From Rhizobium freirei PRF 81 (GTDB lineage: Bacteria; Pseudomonadota; Alphaproteobacteria; Rhizobiales; Rhizobiaceae): a stretch of DNA of 64,000 nt. Positions within the stretch are counted from its first letter, which is position 1; each line of letters opens with the position of its first letter. Below are positions 51,325-60,578 of the stretch, piece by piece. The stretch is from positions 62,001-126,000 of the forward strand of contig NZ_AQHN01000089.1 in NCBI RefSeq assembly GCF_000359745.1, in the 5' to 3' direction. A program made the translations under genes and the position numbers. Below the pieces are notes generated by a model. That model ran no database searches and was not told the origin of the DNA. It was given only the letters and a program-made list of their open reading frames with translations.

Positions 51325-52860
51325 ATGGACATGCAGACAACGTTTACGCCGCTCGTGGCGGATCATAAGCGGCGGCTTATTCTCTTCCTGTTCCTGATGA
51401 CCGCCATGTTCATGGCGACACTCGACAACCAGATCGTGTCGACAGCGCTCCCCACCATCGTCGGCGAGTTCGGACATCTGGAGCGCTTCGGCTGGATCGG
51501 ATCGGCCTATCTTCTCTCGCTCTCCGCAGTCATGCCCGTCTACGGCAAGCTCGGCGATCTCTTCGGCCGCAAATATGTGATGATGACGGCGATCGCGATC
51601 TTCACGATCGGCTCCGCCGTCTGCGGCCTCGCCATCTCGATGAACACGCTGATCGCCGCCCGCGTGCTGCAGGGTTTCGGCGGCGGCGGCATCATGGTGT
51701 CGATCTTCGCCGTTAACGCCGACCTCTTCGAGCCGCGCGAACGCGCCCGCTACCAGAGCTATTCGAGCCTCGTACTGATGGCCTCCGGCGCCATCGGCCC
51801 GGTTCTCGGCGGCACGATGAGCGATCTGTTCGGCTGGCGCTCGATCTTCCTCGTCAACGTGCCGATCGGTTTCGTCGTGCTGACTGGCCTCGCCTTCATG
51901 CTCCCCTACCGCAAGCCGGCCCGCCGGCCGAAGATCGATTATGCCGGCGCGCTCCTGCTTGCGCTGACGACGACAAGCATCGTGGTTGCCGCCGATGGCA
52001 CCGAGCTCTTCGGATCGCTGCTATCGCCGCAATGCCTCGGCATCATCGCCTTCGGTGTCATTTGCGCCATCGCCTGGGTCTTCATCGAGCGCCGCGCGCC
52101 GGAACCGATCGTGCCGATGACACTCTTCCGCAATCCGACTTTCGGCCTGCTCCTCATCATCTCGATCACCAGCGGCGCCGTTGCCATCGGCATGGTCAAC
52201 TACTTCGCGCTCTTCCTGCAGACGACGACGGGCCTCTCGCCCTCGATGGCCGGCCTGCTGTTCATCCTCCTGACCGGCGGCATCGTCTGCGGTTCGCTTT
52301 CGGCCGGCAGGCTGATCGCCGCAAGGGGCCGCTACAAGCCTTTTGCCGTCGCCAGCGCCGCCTGCAGCACCATTGCGTTCACCTCGCTCGCCTTCGTCCA
52401 TGCCGGCACGCCCATCGTCCTGATCGGCGGCCTGATGCTTCTGCATGGCATCGGCATCGGCCTTGCCCAACAGGTGCCCGTCATCGGCGTGCAGAACGCC
52501 GCCGGAAGCCGTGACGTCGGGGCCGCCACCGGCGCGGTCACCCTATCGCGCATGGGCGGCGCCTCGATCGCCATCTCCATCTATGGCGCCATCATTGCCG
52601 CCAAACTCGGCAATGTCGGCGCTTCCATCGCCGGCGTGTCGGACATCGAGCAGCTGACGCCGAAGATGATGGCCGCCTTGCCGGCAGCAACCCGCGAAGC
52701 CGTCGCCAACGCCTATGCAGGCGCCTTCGGTCCGCTGTTCATGACGGCCGCCGGCATCTGCCTGTTCGGCCTCCTGACCTCGCTGACCCTGAAGAACGCG
52801 CAGCTCCCCGGCGCAACGAAGAAATTCGAAAGCCCGGCAGTCGCAGAAGCTGCCGAGTAA
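51325..52860 (+). CDS. MFS multidrug efflux transporter, DHA2 (EmrB/QacA) type
   Basis: A 511-residue inner-membrane proton antiporter with 14 predicted helices. Motif A is G-K-L-G-D-L-F-G-R-K; L-D-N-Q-I-V-S-T-A-L-P (about residue 33-43) is motif D1 of the DHA2 group; motif C is around G-A-I-G-P-V-L-G-G. Divergent from a MarR repressor that likely controls it. No EmrA-type adaptor adjoins, so export is to the periplasm. An ATG two codons in (51331) is an equally possible start. Confidence 0.92.
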   Translation: MDMQTTFTPLVADHKRRLILFLFLMTAMFMATLDNQIVSTALPTIVGEFGHLERFGWIGSAYLLSLSAVMPVYGKLGDLFGRKYVMMTAIAIFTIGSAVCGLAISMNTLIAARVLQGFGGGGIMVSIFAVNADLFEPRERARYQSYSSLVLMASGAIGPVLGGTMSDLFGWRSIFLVNVPIGFVVLTGLAFMLPYRKPARRPKIDYAGALLLALTTTSIVVAADGTELFGSLLSPQCLGIIAFGVICAIAWVFIERRAPEPIVPMTLFRNPTFGLLLIISITSGAVAIGMVNYFALFLQTTTGLSPSMAGLLFILLTGGIVCGSLSAGRLIAARGRYKPFAVASAACSTIAFTSLAFVHAGTPIVLIGGLMLLHGIGIGLAQQVPVIGVQNAAGSRDVGAATGAVTLSRMGGASIAISIYGAIIAAKLGNVGASIAGVSDIEQLTPKMMAALPAATREAVANAYAGAFGPLFMTAAGICLFGLLTSLTLKNAQLPGATKKFESPAVAEAAE

Positions 52861-52929
52861 ATCGTCCATGCTGCAATCGGCAAGGGAATCATTTCCCTTG
52901 TCATCCCTTCGTCACAGGGCTAAATCTGC

Positions 52930-53036
52930 CGACGCTCTAACGGGGTGCCGAATGTCCTATCGGACATCTGGCTGAGAGGCTTTTACCGGCCAACCCGCGG
53001 AACCTGATCCGGCTAACACCGGCGGAGGGATTAGAC
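52930..53036 (+). promoter_or_regulatory. TPP riboswitch (thi box) upstream of thiBPQ
   Basis: The conserved blocks ACGGGGTGCC, CTGAGAGGC, ACCCGCGGAACCTGATC and ACACCGGCGGAGGGA appear in order, framed by a P1 stem (CTCTAA with TTAGA). An optional hairpin (ATGTCC/GGACAT) lies between the first two. This is the classic thi box. Thiamine diphosphate binding should switch off the importer genes that start 60 bases downstream. Confidence 0.96.
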
Positions 53037-53097
53037 GCGTGACGAAATCATAGCGCCCTTTTCCCCTTCAAGACGAAACCCAAGAGGAGGCGCTGCC

Positions 53098-54126
53098 ATG
53101 CACGACCGTTCGCTATTGTCACTCTTCACCGGCCTGGCGCTTGCCGCTGGAACGACGCTTTTCGCCGCGCAGCCTGCTGCAGCGGCCGACAAGACGCTGA
53201 CTATCTATACCTATGAGAGCTTCACCTCCGACTGGGGTCCCGGCCCGAAGGTCAAGGCCGCCTTCGAAAAGACCTGCGGTTGCGCGGTCAATTACGTCAG
53301 CGTTACCGACGGCGTCGCGCTTCTGTCCCGCCTGAAGCTCGAAGGCGCCGGCACCAAGGCCGATGTCGTTCTCGGCCTGGATACCAATCTCGTCGACGAG
53401 GCCAAGGATACCGGCCTGTTCGATGTGAGCGGCGTCGACACGTCGGCGCTCAAGGTCCCCGGCGATTTCAAGGACGCTGCCTTCGTGCCCTATGATTACG
53501 GCCATTTCGCCGTCATCTACGACACTCAGACCGTCAAGAATCCGCCTAAGAGCATGAAGGATCTCGTCGAGGGCGACCCCGCGCAGAAGATCGTCATCGA
53601 GGACCCGCGCACATCGACACCCGGCCTCGGCCTGCTGCTCTGGATCAAGTCGATCTACGGCGACAAATCAGCCGATGCCTGGACGAAGCTCAAGGGCCGT
53701 ATCCTGACGGTAACGCCCGGCTGGTCGGAAGCCTACGGCCTCTTCACCAAGGGCGAAGCGCCGATGGTGCTCTCCTACACGACATCGCCCGCCTATCATG
53801 TGATCGAGGAAAAGACCGACCGCTACCAGGCAGCCGCCTTCTCGGAAGGACATTACATCCAGATCGAGGTTGCCGGCCTCGTCAAATCCTCGCCGAACAA
53901 GGATCTTGCCCGCGACTTCCTGAAATTCATGATCTCGCCCGGCTTCCAGGACATCATCCCCACCAGCAACTGGATGATGCCGGTCTCGGCCACCTCGACG
54001 CCGCTGCCGGACGCCTTCGGCAAGCTCGTGAGCCCGGCGAAGACCTTTCTCATGAGCCCGGATGTGGTCGAGAAGAACCGCAAGGCCTGGATCGACGAAT
54101 GGCTCGCCGCCACCAGCGGCAATTGA
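53098..54126 (+). CDS. thiB: Thiamine ABC transporter substrate-binding protein
   Basis: A 342-residue periplasmic protein that binds thiamine and its phosphates. The signal peptide spans about residues 1-30 (ending P-A-A-A-A). The mature start L-T-I-Y-T-Y-E-S-F-T-S-D-W-G-P-G is the ThiB signature; S-T-P-G-L-G-L-L-L-W and V-L-S-Y-T-T-S-P-A-Y line the site. GAGGAGG lies about 8 bases before the ATG. First gene of the riboswitch-controlled operon. Confidence 0.95.
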   Translation: MHDRSLLSLFTGLALAAGTTLFAAQPAAAADKTLTIYTYESFTSDWGPGPKVKAAFEKTCGCAVNYVSVTDGVALLSRLKLEGAGTKADVVLGLDTNLVDEAKDTGLFDVSGVDTSALKVPGDFKDAAFVPYDYGHFAVIYDTQTVKNPPKSMKDLVEGDPAQKIVIEDPRTSTPGLGLLLWIKSIYGDKSADAWTKLKGRILTVTPGWSEAYGLFTKGEAPMVLSYTTSPAYHVIEEKTDRYQAAAFSEGHYIQIEVAGLVKSSPNKDLARDFLKFMISPGFQDIIPTSNWMMPVSATSTPLPDAFGKLVSPAKTFLMSPDVVEKNRKAWIDEWLAATSGN

Positions 54127-54136
54127 TATCTGGTCC

Positions 54137-55780
54137 ATGCTCACGGCACCCGAAAGAAGACGCGCCATTTCCGGTGGGGCGCTCAGCCTCGCAGGCATCG
54201 CGTCTTTTGTCGGGATCGCCGTCGTGATCCTGCTTGCCGCCGGTATCAGGTCCGGCGGCGACAATCCGCTTTCCGATCCCTATCTGCTGCGTGTGCTGCG
54301 CTTCACCCTGCTGCAGGCGGCCTTGTCGACGCTGCTCTCCATCGTACTTGCCATACCGGTCGCCCGCGCGTTGGCACGCCAACCACACTTTCCCGGCCGG
54401 CTGTGGCTGCTCCGGCTGATGGCGGTGCCTATGGGTCTGCCGGTGCTGATCGGCGCGCTCGGCCTGCTCGGCATATGGGGGCAGCGGGGATTGCTCAACC
54501 AGGCGCTGGCAGCCCTCGGCTTCTCGCAGCCCGTCAGCATCTACGGTCTTGTCGGCATTCTGCTGGCGCATGTCTTCTTCAACATGCCGCTCGCCTGCCG
54601 GCTGATGCTTGCCGGGCTGGAGCGCGTACCGGCGGAATATTGGCTCGTGGCCGGCGGCCTCGGCATGAAGCCTGCCTCGGTCTTCCGCTTCATCGAGTGG
54701 CCGGTGCTGCGCGGCCTCATTCCCGGCATCGCCGGCCTGATCTTCATGCTCTGCGCCACCAGCTTTACGCTAGTCTTGACCCTTGGCGGCGGCCCGGCCG
54801 CAACGACGCTGGAAGTCGCGATCTACCAGGCGCTGCGCTTCGATTTCGATCCCGGCCGCGCCGTGATGCTGTCGCTGCTGCAGATTGCCGTGACAGCCAT
54901 AATCCTCTGGGCGATGACGCTGTTTCCCCCTCCGGAGGATCATGGTCTGACGAGCGGCCGGCCGCTGCGGCGTATAGACGGACAGCTGCGCGGCGCGCGA
55001 TGGGCAGATGCGGTCTTACTGCTTGCCGCTACGCTTTTCGTCGGCCTGCCGCTCGCAGCGGTCGTCCTAGCCGGCCTCGAAGCCAACCTCTTCAAGCTCG
55101 CCGGTCAGACCATCTTTCTGCAGGCGGCAGTGACGAGCCTCGCAATCGCGCTCGCCGCCGGACTTCTGGCCGTCGCGACATCGTTCGCCATCATTCACGC
55201 TCGCTCGGTCATCTCTGCCGATCGCAGGAAATCGCTGAGACTGCGCGGCCTGGCAGCGGCCCTGACCGGAACCTCCTCCCTCATCCTGCTGGTTCCGCCG
55301 ATCGTTTTGGCAACAGGTTGGTTTTTGGCGCTCCGGCCGCTCGGCGACCCCAGCCGATTTGCCGCCCTCCTGATTGTCGTCATCAACGCTCTGATGGCGC
55401 TTCCCTTCGTCATCCGTGTCATGGAGCCGGCCTATGCCGTTCACCGGCGCCGCACGGAGCGGCTGGCGGCGAGCCTCGGCCTTCGGGGGATCTCCCGCCT
55501 GCGCTTGGTCGACTGGCCCGGCCTTCGCAAACCGCTGTTCACATCGCTCTCCTTCGCCATGGCGCTTTCGCTCGGCGATCTCGGCGCCGTGGCTCTTTTC
55601 GGTTCCGACAGCCTGATGACCCTGCCATGGCTGGTCTACAGCAAGCTCGGCAGCTACCGCACCAACGACGCCAATGGGTATGCCTTGATCCTCGGCTTGG
55701 TATGCTTTCTCCTCACCATCGCCGGCACCGCCGGCCAAGGCACTCGCGATGGCGAAGGCAAGCAAAATGACGGACTGTAG
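54137..55780 (+). CDS. thiP: Thiamine ABC transporter permease
   Basis: A 547-residue inner-membrane protein made of two fused permease halves, each with about six helices and its own docking loop (A-G-G-L-G-M-K-P-A-S-V-F-R-F-I in the first, A-A-S-L-G-L-R-G-I-S-R-L-R in the second), as in ThiP. ATG 54137 is 10 bases after the thiB stop; an earlier in-frame ATG at 54062 lies inside thiB and is rejected. It exports nothing itself but forms the channel for ThiB-delivered thiamine. Confidence 0.93.
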   Translation: MLTAPERRRAISGGALSLAGIASFVGIAVVILLAAGIRSGGDNPLSDPYLLRVLRFTLLQAALSTLLSIVLAIPVARALARQPHFPGRLWLLRLMAVPMGLPVLIGALGLLGIWGQRGLLNQALAALGFSQPVSIYGLVGILLAHVFFNMPLACRLMLAGLERVPAEYWLVAGGLGMKPASVFRFIEWPVLRGLIPGIAGLIFMLCATSFTLVLTLGGGPAATTLEVAIYQALRFDFDPGRAVMLSLLQIAVTAIILWAMTLFPPPEDHGLTSGRPLRRIDGQLRGARWADAVLLLAATLFVGLPLAAVVLAGLEANLFKLAGQTIFLQAAVTSLAIALAAGLLAVATSFAIIHARSVISADRRKSLRLRGLAAALTGTSSLILLVPPIVLATGWFLALRPLGDPSRFAALLIVVINALMALPFVIRVMEPAYAVHRRRTERLAASLGLRGISRLRLVDWPGLRKPLFTSLSFAMALSLGDLGAVALFGSDSLMTLPWLVYSKLGSYRTNDANGYALILGLVCFLLTIAGTAGQGTRDGEGKQNDGL

Positions 55781-56495
55781 CAACATGGTCGAAGGCAGCA
55801 TCGCGATGACCGGCGTCGAACTGCGGCTCGGAACGCATGATTTCCGCTTCGATTGCTCCTTGCCGCCGGGCAGGATTATTGCCGTCGCCGGCCCTTCCGG
55901 CTCGGGCAAGTCGACGTTCCTCAATCTCGTCGCCGGCTTCGAGCAGCCCGATCGCGGCCGTATCCTGCTTGCCGGACAGGACATGACCGGCATGCATCCC
56001 GCCGAGCGGCCCGTGTCGCTCGTCTTCCAGGACAACAATCTCTTTGCCCATCTCGATCTCTTCACCAATGTCGGCTTGGGCATCAGCTCATCGTTGAAGC
56101 TCTCTATGCAAGACCGGCAAAGGGTCTCGGAGGCATTGGCGCGCGTCGGGCTTTCCGGCTTCGAAAGGCGCAAGCCGGGAACGCTGTCCGGCGGCGAACG
56201 CCAGCGCGCCGCCTTCGCCAGGGCCTTGGTGCGCGACAAGCCGATCCTGCTTCTCGACGAGCCCTTTGCCGCACTCGATCCCGGCTTGCGCTCCGGCATG
56301 GTCGAACTGCTTAAAACCTTGCATCGTGACACCGGCAACACTGTCCTCATCGTCTCGCACGATCCGGCCGAGGTGCGGCGCCTCGCCGACCACGCCGTCT
56401 TCATCGATGGCGGCAGGATCGGGCTTTCGGCGCCCATCGAGACCTTCCTGAAAGCCACCGACATCCCTGCATTGGCCACATTCCTCCAGCATTGA
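55767..56495 (+). CDS. thiQ: Thiamine ABC transporter ATP-binding protein
   Basis: An ATPase of about 230-242 residues that energises ThiBP. Walker A is G-P-S-G-S-G-K-S-T-F, the signature L-S-G-G-E-R-Q-R, and Walker B I-L-L-L-D-E-P-F-A-A-L-D. It lacks a regulatory C-terminal domain, as ThiQ does. The start is uncertain: ATGs at 55749, 55767, 55785 and 55806 are all in frame and the first two overlap thiP. 55767 is chosen for the AAGGCAAG stretch before it; 55806 would give the usual short ThiQ N-terminus. Confidence 0.9.
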   Translation: MTDCSNMVEGSIAMTGVELRLGTHDFRFDCSLPPGRIIAVAGPSGSGKSTFLNLVAGFEQPDRGRILLAGQDMTGMHPAERPVSLVFQDNNLFAHLDLFTNVGLGISSSLKLSMQDRQRVSEALARVGLSGFERRKPGTLSGGERQRAAFARALVRDKPILLLDEPFAALDPGLRSGMVELLKTLHRDTGNTVLIVSHDPAEVRRLADHAVFIDGGRIGLSAPIETFLKATDIPALATFLQH

Positions 56496-56822
56496 GTGCG
56501 TCGCAGCATCTTGCTGCCGGCTTTGCCTTAATTTCGTCGCGCCGAGCGGCTGAAAGTCCAGGGAAATGCTTGCTAAAATACAACGCTGCCACATTTAAAC
56601 GGAGTCTCGCTATGCAACCGGTGCCAAAATCGGCTACAGCAAGGGGTGGAGACCGTCCGGGCAAATGCGGATCGCCGGGGTAAAGGCAAGCTTTATCGGC
56701 ACGCGGCGATGATCTATCTGCCCGGTCACGATCAACCGGATTTGGCGCCGAGCCGGCATGGCAGCGAAATGAGCGAGACACTGGTAAAGAAGCACAGCGA
56801 ACGAGCAGAACGAAGGATCAGC
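56496..56822 (+). other. Intergenic region with a possible short ORF
   Basis: This 327-base gap before the M48 gene contains ATG 56612, preceded by CGGAG at 9 bases, opening 23 codons (M-Q-P-V-P-K-S-A-T-A-R-G-G-D-R-P ...) to TAA. It is glycine/proline-rich and of uncertain reality. The M48 frame is also open from 56646, but that part reads unlike a signal sequence. Confidence 0.25.
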
Positions 56823-58301
56823 GTGACCGTCGCAGCCCGTTTGCGCCGCCTGGCGCCTCTTCTTGTCGCCGCTGCGATGCTGAACAGTTGCCAAACGGTG
56901 ATGGATCAGTCGTATCAGCCGAGCGTCTCGCCTTCGGCCAATCCGCAAATCGTTTCCGAGGTACAGAAGAACGACCCGCGCGCGCAAATGGGAGCCCGCG
57001 AACATCCGCGGATTCTTGCAAGCTACGGCGGTGAGTACAAGGACGCCAAGACCGAGCGCCTTGTTGCCCGTATCGCCGGCGCCTTGACAAGCGTGTCGGA
57101 GAACCCCCAGCAGTCCTACCGCATCACCATTCTCAATTCGCCGTCTATCAACGCCTTCGCCCTGCCGGGCGGCTACCTATACGTGACGCGCGGCCTGCTG
57201 GCATTGGCCAACGACGCCTCGGAAGTCGCAGCCGTCCTGTCGCACGAAATGGCGCACGTAACAGCCAATCACGGCATCGAACGGCAGAAGCGCGAGGAAG
57301 CCGAAGTCATCGCCAGCCGCGTCGTTGCCGAGGTCCTGTCGAGCGATCTTGCCGGCAAGCAGGCGCTCGCCCGCGGCAAGCTGCGCCTCGCCGCCTTCTC
57401 GCGCCAGCAGGAGCTGCAGGCCGACGAGATCGGCATCCGTACGCTCGGCCAGGCCGGCTACGACCCCTATGCCGCTGCCCGTTTCCTGAACGCCATGGAA
57501 GACTACAGCCGCTTCATGTCGGCCAATTCCGACGCCGATCAGAGCCTGGACTTCCTTTCGAGCCATCCGAGCACTCCGCAGCGCATCGATCTCGCCAAGG
57601 CCCATGCCCGCGAATTCGGCGAGGAAGGCAAGGTCGGCGACAATGGCCGCGCCTACTATCTGAACGGCATTGACGGGCTGCTCTATGGCGACAGCCCGGA
57701 GGAAGGCTATGTGCGCGGCCAGACCTTCCTGCATGGCGGCCTCGGCATCCGCTTCGACGTGCCGCCCGATTTCCGCATCGACAACAAGGTCGAGGCCGTC
57801 ATGGCGACCGGCCCCGGCGACATCGCCATCCGCTTCGACGGCGTTGCCGACACCCAGAACCAGAATCTGACAAACTATATTTCCAGCGGCTGGGTGACCG
57901 GCCTCGATCCGTCGTCGATCAAGCCGATCACCGTCAACGGCATGCCGGCCGCCACTGCGCGCGCCTCCGCCGATCGCTGGGATTTCGACGTCACGGTGAT
58001 CCGCGACCGCACGCAGATCTTCCGTTTCCTGACGGCGGTTCCAAAGGGAAATATTGCTCAGCTCAATCAGACAGCCAATGTGCTGCGCTCGAGCTTCCGC
58101 CATATGACGCCGGAAGAGGCAGCCTCGCTGAAGCCGCTGCGCGTCCGCGTCGTCACCGTCAAACCCGGCGATACGATCACCACGCTTGCCGCCCGCATGA
58201 TGGGCACCGACCGCAAGCTCGACCTCTTCAAGCTGATCAATGCAATGCCGACAGGCGCGAGCATTGCCGTGGGCGACAAGGTAAAAATTATAGCCGAATA
58301 A
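56823..58301 (+). CDS. M48-family zinc metalloprotease lipoprotein with LysM-like tail
   Basis: A 492-residue periplasmic protease of the BepA/LoiP type, probably trimming or assembling outer-membrane proteins. GTG 56823 is chosen because GAAGGA lies 5 bases upstream and the product then begins with a short lipoprotein signal ending M-L-N-S-C (C23). The zinc site is H141-E-M-A-H145 with E197 in E-L-Q-A-D-E. After the protease domain comes an unfamiliar beta-rich section. The last 50 residues (V-K-P-G-D-T-I-T-T-L-A-A-R-M) resemble LysM and may bind peptidoglycan. Confidence 0.9.
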   Translation: MTVAARLRRLAPLLVAAAMLNSCQTVMDQSYQPSVSPSANPQIVSEVQKNDPRAQMGAREHPRILASYGGEYKDAKTERLVARIAGALTSVSENPQQSYRITILNSPSINAFALPGGYLYVTRGLLALANDASEVAAVLSHEMAHVTANHGIERQKREEAEVIASRVVAEVLSSDLAGKQALARGKLRLAAFSRQQELQADEIGIRTLGQAGYDPYAAARFLNAMEDYSRFMSANSDADQSLDFLSSHPSTPQRIDLAKAHAREFGEEGKVGDNGRAYYLNGIDGLLYGDSPEEGYVRGQTFLHGGLGIRFDVPPDFRIDNKVEAVMATGPGDIAIRFDGVADTQNQNLTNYISSGWVTGLDPSSIKPITVNGMPAATARASADRWDFDVTVIRDRTQIFRFLTAVPKGNIAQLNQTANVLRSSFRHMTPEEAASLKPLRVRVVTVKPGDTITTLAARMMGTDRKLDLFKLINAMPTGASIAVGDKVKIIAE

Positions 58302-58310
58302 GAAATTCTG

Positions 58311-58332
58311 CCTTCTCCCGAACGGGAGAAGG
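58311..58332. terminator. Hairpin between converging M48 and rpoH2 genes
   Basis: A perfect 9-base stem CCTTCTCCC / GGGAGAAGG with loop GAAC lies 6-9 bases from both stop codons. No long T run, but it is placed to serve both genes. Confidence 0.6.
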
Positions 58333-58338
58333 TTGCTC

Positions 58339-59202
58339 TCAGGCGTAGCTTGCCATGCCCGGATCGGCATCGACCAGCGCCATGCGGAGCTTGTCCATGG
58401 CGCGGCTTTCGATCTGCCGTACGCGCTCCTTGGAGATACCGAGATCAGCGCCGAGCTCCTCAAGTGTCGCCCCGTCTTCCACGAGCCGGCGAGCGCGGAT
58501 AATCTTCATTTCACGTTCGTTGAGATGCTTCAGCGCCGATGCCAGCCACACGCGACGGCGTTCGCCGTCGATCATGTCGGACACCTGCTCATCGGGAAGC
58601 GGCTCGGCGCTAATGAGGAAATCGATGCGCTCGGCGCTTTCGGAATCGCCCGCGATCGAAGGCGCCTGCAGCGAGGTGTCGCTGCCCGAAAGGCGCGCAT
58701 CCATGGTCTGCACGTCGGCAAGGCTGACGCCAAGCGTTACGGCGATCTCCTCATGGATGGACTGGACGGTGACGCCGGAATTGCTGCGGGCGAGCTTGGC
58801 GCGAAGGCGGCGGAGATTGAAGAACAGCGCCTTCTGCGCCGAACTCGTGCCGCCGCGCACGATCGACCAGTTGCGCAGGATATAATCTTGGATCGAGGCA
58901 CGGATCCACCAGCTGGCATAGGTCGAGAAGCGCACTTCCCGTTCCGGCTCGAAGCGTGCTGCCGCCTCCAGCAGGCCCACATAGCCTTCCTGCACGAGGT
59001 CGCTCATCGGCAGCCCGAAATTGCGAAACTTGCCTGCCATCGAAATGACAAGACGCATATGGGCGGTGGCGATCTGGTTGCGCGCGCCACGATCATCATG
59101 ATCCTTCCAGCGTATGGCAAGATCATGTTCCTCGTCGCGATCGAGATAGGGAGCAGCCATCGCAACTTTGATCATACGTCGATCTGCAGACATATTCGTC
59201 AT
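58339..59202 (-). CDS. rpoH2: RNA polymerase sigma-32 factor, RpoH2 type
   Basis: A 287-residue alternative sigma factor. Region 2 contains D-L-V-Q-E-G-Y-V-G-L-L-E-A (core binding) and F-S-T-Y-A-S-W-W-I-R-A-S-I-Q-D-Y-I-L (-10 recognition). The RpoH box reads Q-K-A-L-F-F-N-L-R-R-L, and region 4 ends G-I-S-K-E-R-V-R-Q-I-E. In rhizobia the second RpoH paralogue serves oxidative or general stress, and the sequence departs from classic RpoH1 (for example N-W-S-I-V-R-G-G). The number 2 is inferred. CAGGAGA stands 6 bases before the ATG. Confidence 0.85.
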   Translation of the reverse strand: MTNMSADRRMIKVAMAAPYLDRDEEHDLAIRWKDHDDRGARNQIATAHMRLVISMAGKFRNFGLPMSDLVQEGYVGLLEAAARFEPEREVRFSTYASWWIRASIQDYILRNWSIVRGGTSSAQKALFFNLRRLRAKLARSNSGVTVQSIHEEIAVTLGVSLADVQTMDARLSGSDTSLQAPSIAGDSESAERIDFLISAEPLPDEQVSDMIDGERRRVWLASALKHLNEREMKIIRARRLVEDGATLEELGADLGISKERVRQIESRAMDKLRMALVDADPGMASYA

Positions 59203-59609
59203 ATGTATCTCCTGGGTTCGACCTCAAATCGTCTTTAATGCCGCGGTCGACGAAAAGGGCAGCAAGCATCGTTTCCGAACATCGCTGTTCGGATGGAAAT
59301 CAATGAATGAAATTTCAAATTGGAGACCGATATCCGGTTCGCCGGATGATCGATGACTAGTCTAGTTCGATCTCAGCGAATGGGTCTGACGATTGAAGCA
59401 TCTTCAGATCGCCGGGGGGCTTCGAATGACAACGCATAGGCCGGTCCTCGTGAATGTCCATAAGCGGCCTCTTCGGAAACTCTCCCACCGGAGTGCACCC
59501 ACACGGACCGCCAACACGAAGCATAAAACGCGGCAGGACGAAAAAGGTTCCAAAGAAAAAACCCGGCACGGTGGCCGGGTTTTTGAAAGCAGTATTTGAT
59601 GCCTTGGCC
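59203..59609 (-). other. Intergenic region with two-way terminator
   Basis: This 407-base gap holds the rpoH2 promoter region near 59203-59290 and, at 59556-59584, a hairpin (AAACCCGGC / GCCGGGTTT) bordered by A and T runs. The hairpin ends the leftward carD transcript. A 68-codon ORF at 59393 lacks a credible start site and domain; otherwise nothing is seen. Confidence 0.6.
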
Positions 59610-60182
59610 TTATGCGGCTTCGTCTTGGGAATCGTCGTCCTCGACGATCTTGCCGCGCTTCGGGCCCTTGTTCAGGTTGGTCTCGACGAGGCGAACGGCC
59701 TCGGTTTCCGACATCTTGTTGACGGCGGCAATTTCGCGCGCCATGCGGTCGAGCGCGGCTTCATAGAGCTGGCGTTCGGAATAGGACTGTTCCGGCTGAT
59801 TCTCGGCACGATAGAGGTCGCGAACGACTTCCGCGATCGAGATCAGATCGCCGGAATTGATCTTGGCATCGTATTCCTGAGCGCGGCGCGACCACATGGT
59901 GCGCTTCACGCGGGCCTTGCCCTGCACGACCTTCAATGCACGATCGACGAAATCCGTCTCGGAAAGCTTGCGCATGCCGATGCTCATGGCCTTGGCCACC
60001 GGCACCTTCAGACGCATCTTGTCTTTCTCAAAATCGATTACGAACAGCTCGAGCTTCATGCCCGCGACTTCTTGTTCTTCAATCGCGGTGATCGTGCCGA
60101 CACCGTGGGCCGGATAAACGATCGCTTCACCAGTCTTGAAGCCATGGCGTGCTGCTGAAGGTTTTTTCTGCTGGGTCGTCAT
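59610..60182 (-). CDS. carD: CarD-family transcriptional regulator
   Basis: A 190-residue regulator that binds the RNA polymerase beta subunit and stabilises open complexes. The N-terminal RNA-polymerase-interaction domain shows G-E-A-I-V-Y-P-A-H-G-V-G-T-I (residues about 18-31) and M-K-L-E-L-F-V-I-D-F. The helical DNA-binding part follows (W-S-R-R-A-Q-E-Y-D, with the conserved tryptophan). ATG 60182 is preferred; a TTG at 60191 closer to GGGAG is the alternative. It is followed by a strong hairpin terminator. Confidence 0.92.
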   Translation of the reverse strand: MTTQQKKPSAARHGFKTGEAIVYPAHGVGTITAIEEQEVAGMKLELFVIDFEKDKMRLKVPVAKAMSIGMRKLSETDFVDRALKVVQGKARVKRTMWSRRAQEYDAKINSGDLISIAEVVRDLYRAENQPEQSYSERQLYEAALDRMAREIAAVNKMSETEAVRLVETNLNKGPKRGKIVEDDDSQDEAA

Positions 60183-60578
60183 TCTTTTCAAAAACTCCCT
60201 GTTACGCGCCCAGTAAGGGCCGGGGCCGGGTCAGTCAGGCCCGGATGAGACGGAGTACCGTCAAGTGACTTCGATTCTGGTCCAGCCAGACTCATGCAAA
60301 CATAAACCCACCCATCGCGCCCCTGGACCCGACACACAAAACGTTGATATGTCAAGGAAACCGCGTACGGATTGGTGATTTGCTTTCGTGATGGTTTTGG
60401 GCATGCGAAATGCCGCAGTGGATCAGTGTGAGCAAGCTATCACAAAAATCTGAGGAAATCAATAATTTGCTTCGCGCGCGCCAAAATGGCCACGTTGACC
60501 GCCATGCGGTTCAACCGAGGTGATTCGCTTCGTGCAGTATCGACTACACCTTTATGGGCGGCCTGTCACCGCCCCAGA
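60183..60578 (-). other. Intergenic region upstream of carD
   Basis: A 396-base gap with no credible ORF. It holds the carD promoter region, and near 60556-60574 a GGCGG/CCGCC hairpin just past the fdxA stop that may end that transcript. No riboswitch or known RNA is recognised. Confidence 0.5.

Noticed and set aside
54403..55770. A 455-codon open frame inside thiP
   Set aside because: Alternative frame of thiP; the thiP frame shows the expected helices and docking loops, this one does not.
59393..59599. A 68-codon ORF before the carD terminator
   Set aside because: It is basic and low in structure, has no ribosome-binding site, and its end overlaps the terminator hairpin.
60183..60578. Possible tRNA or small RNA gene in the carD upstream gap
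   Set aside because: No cloverleaf, T-loop consensus or conserved RNA motif could be found by eye on either strand.
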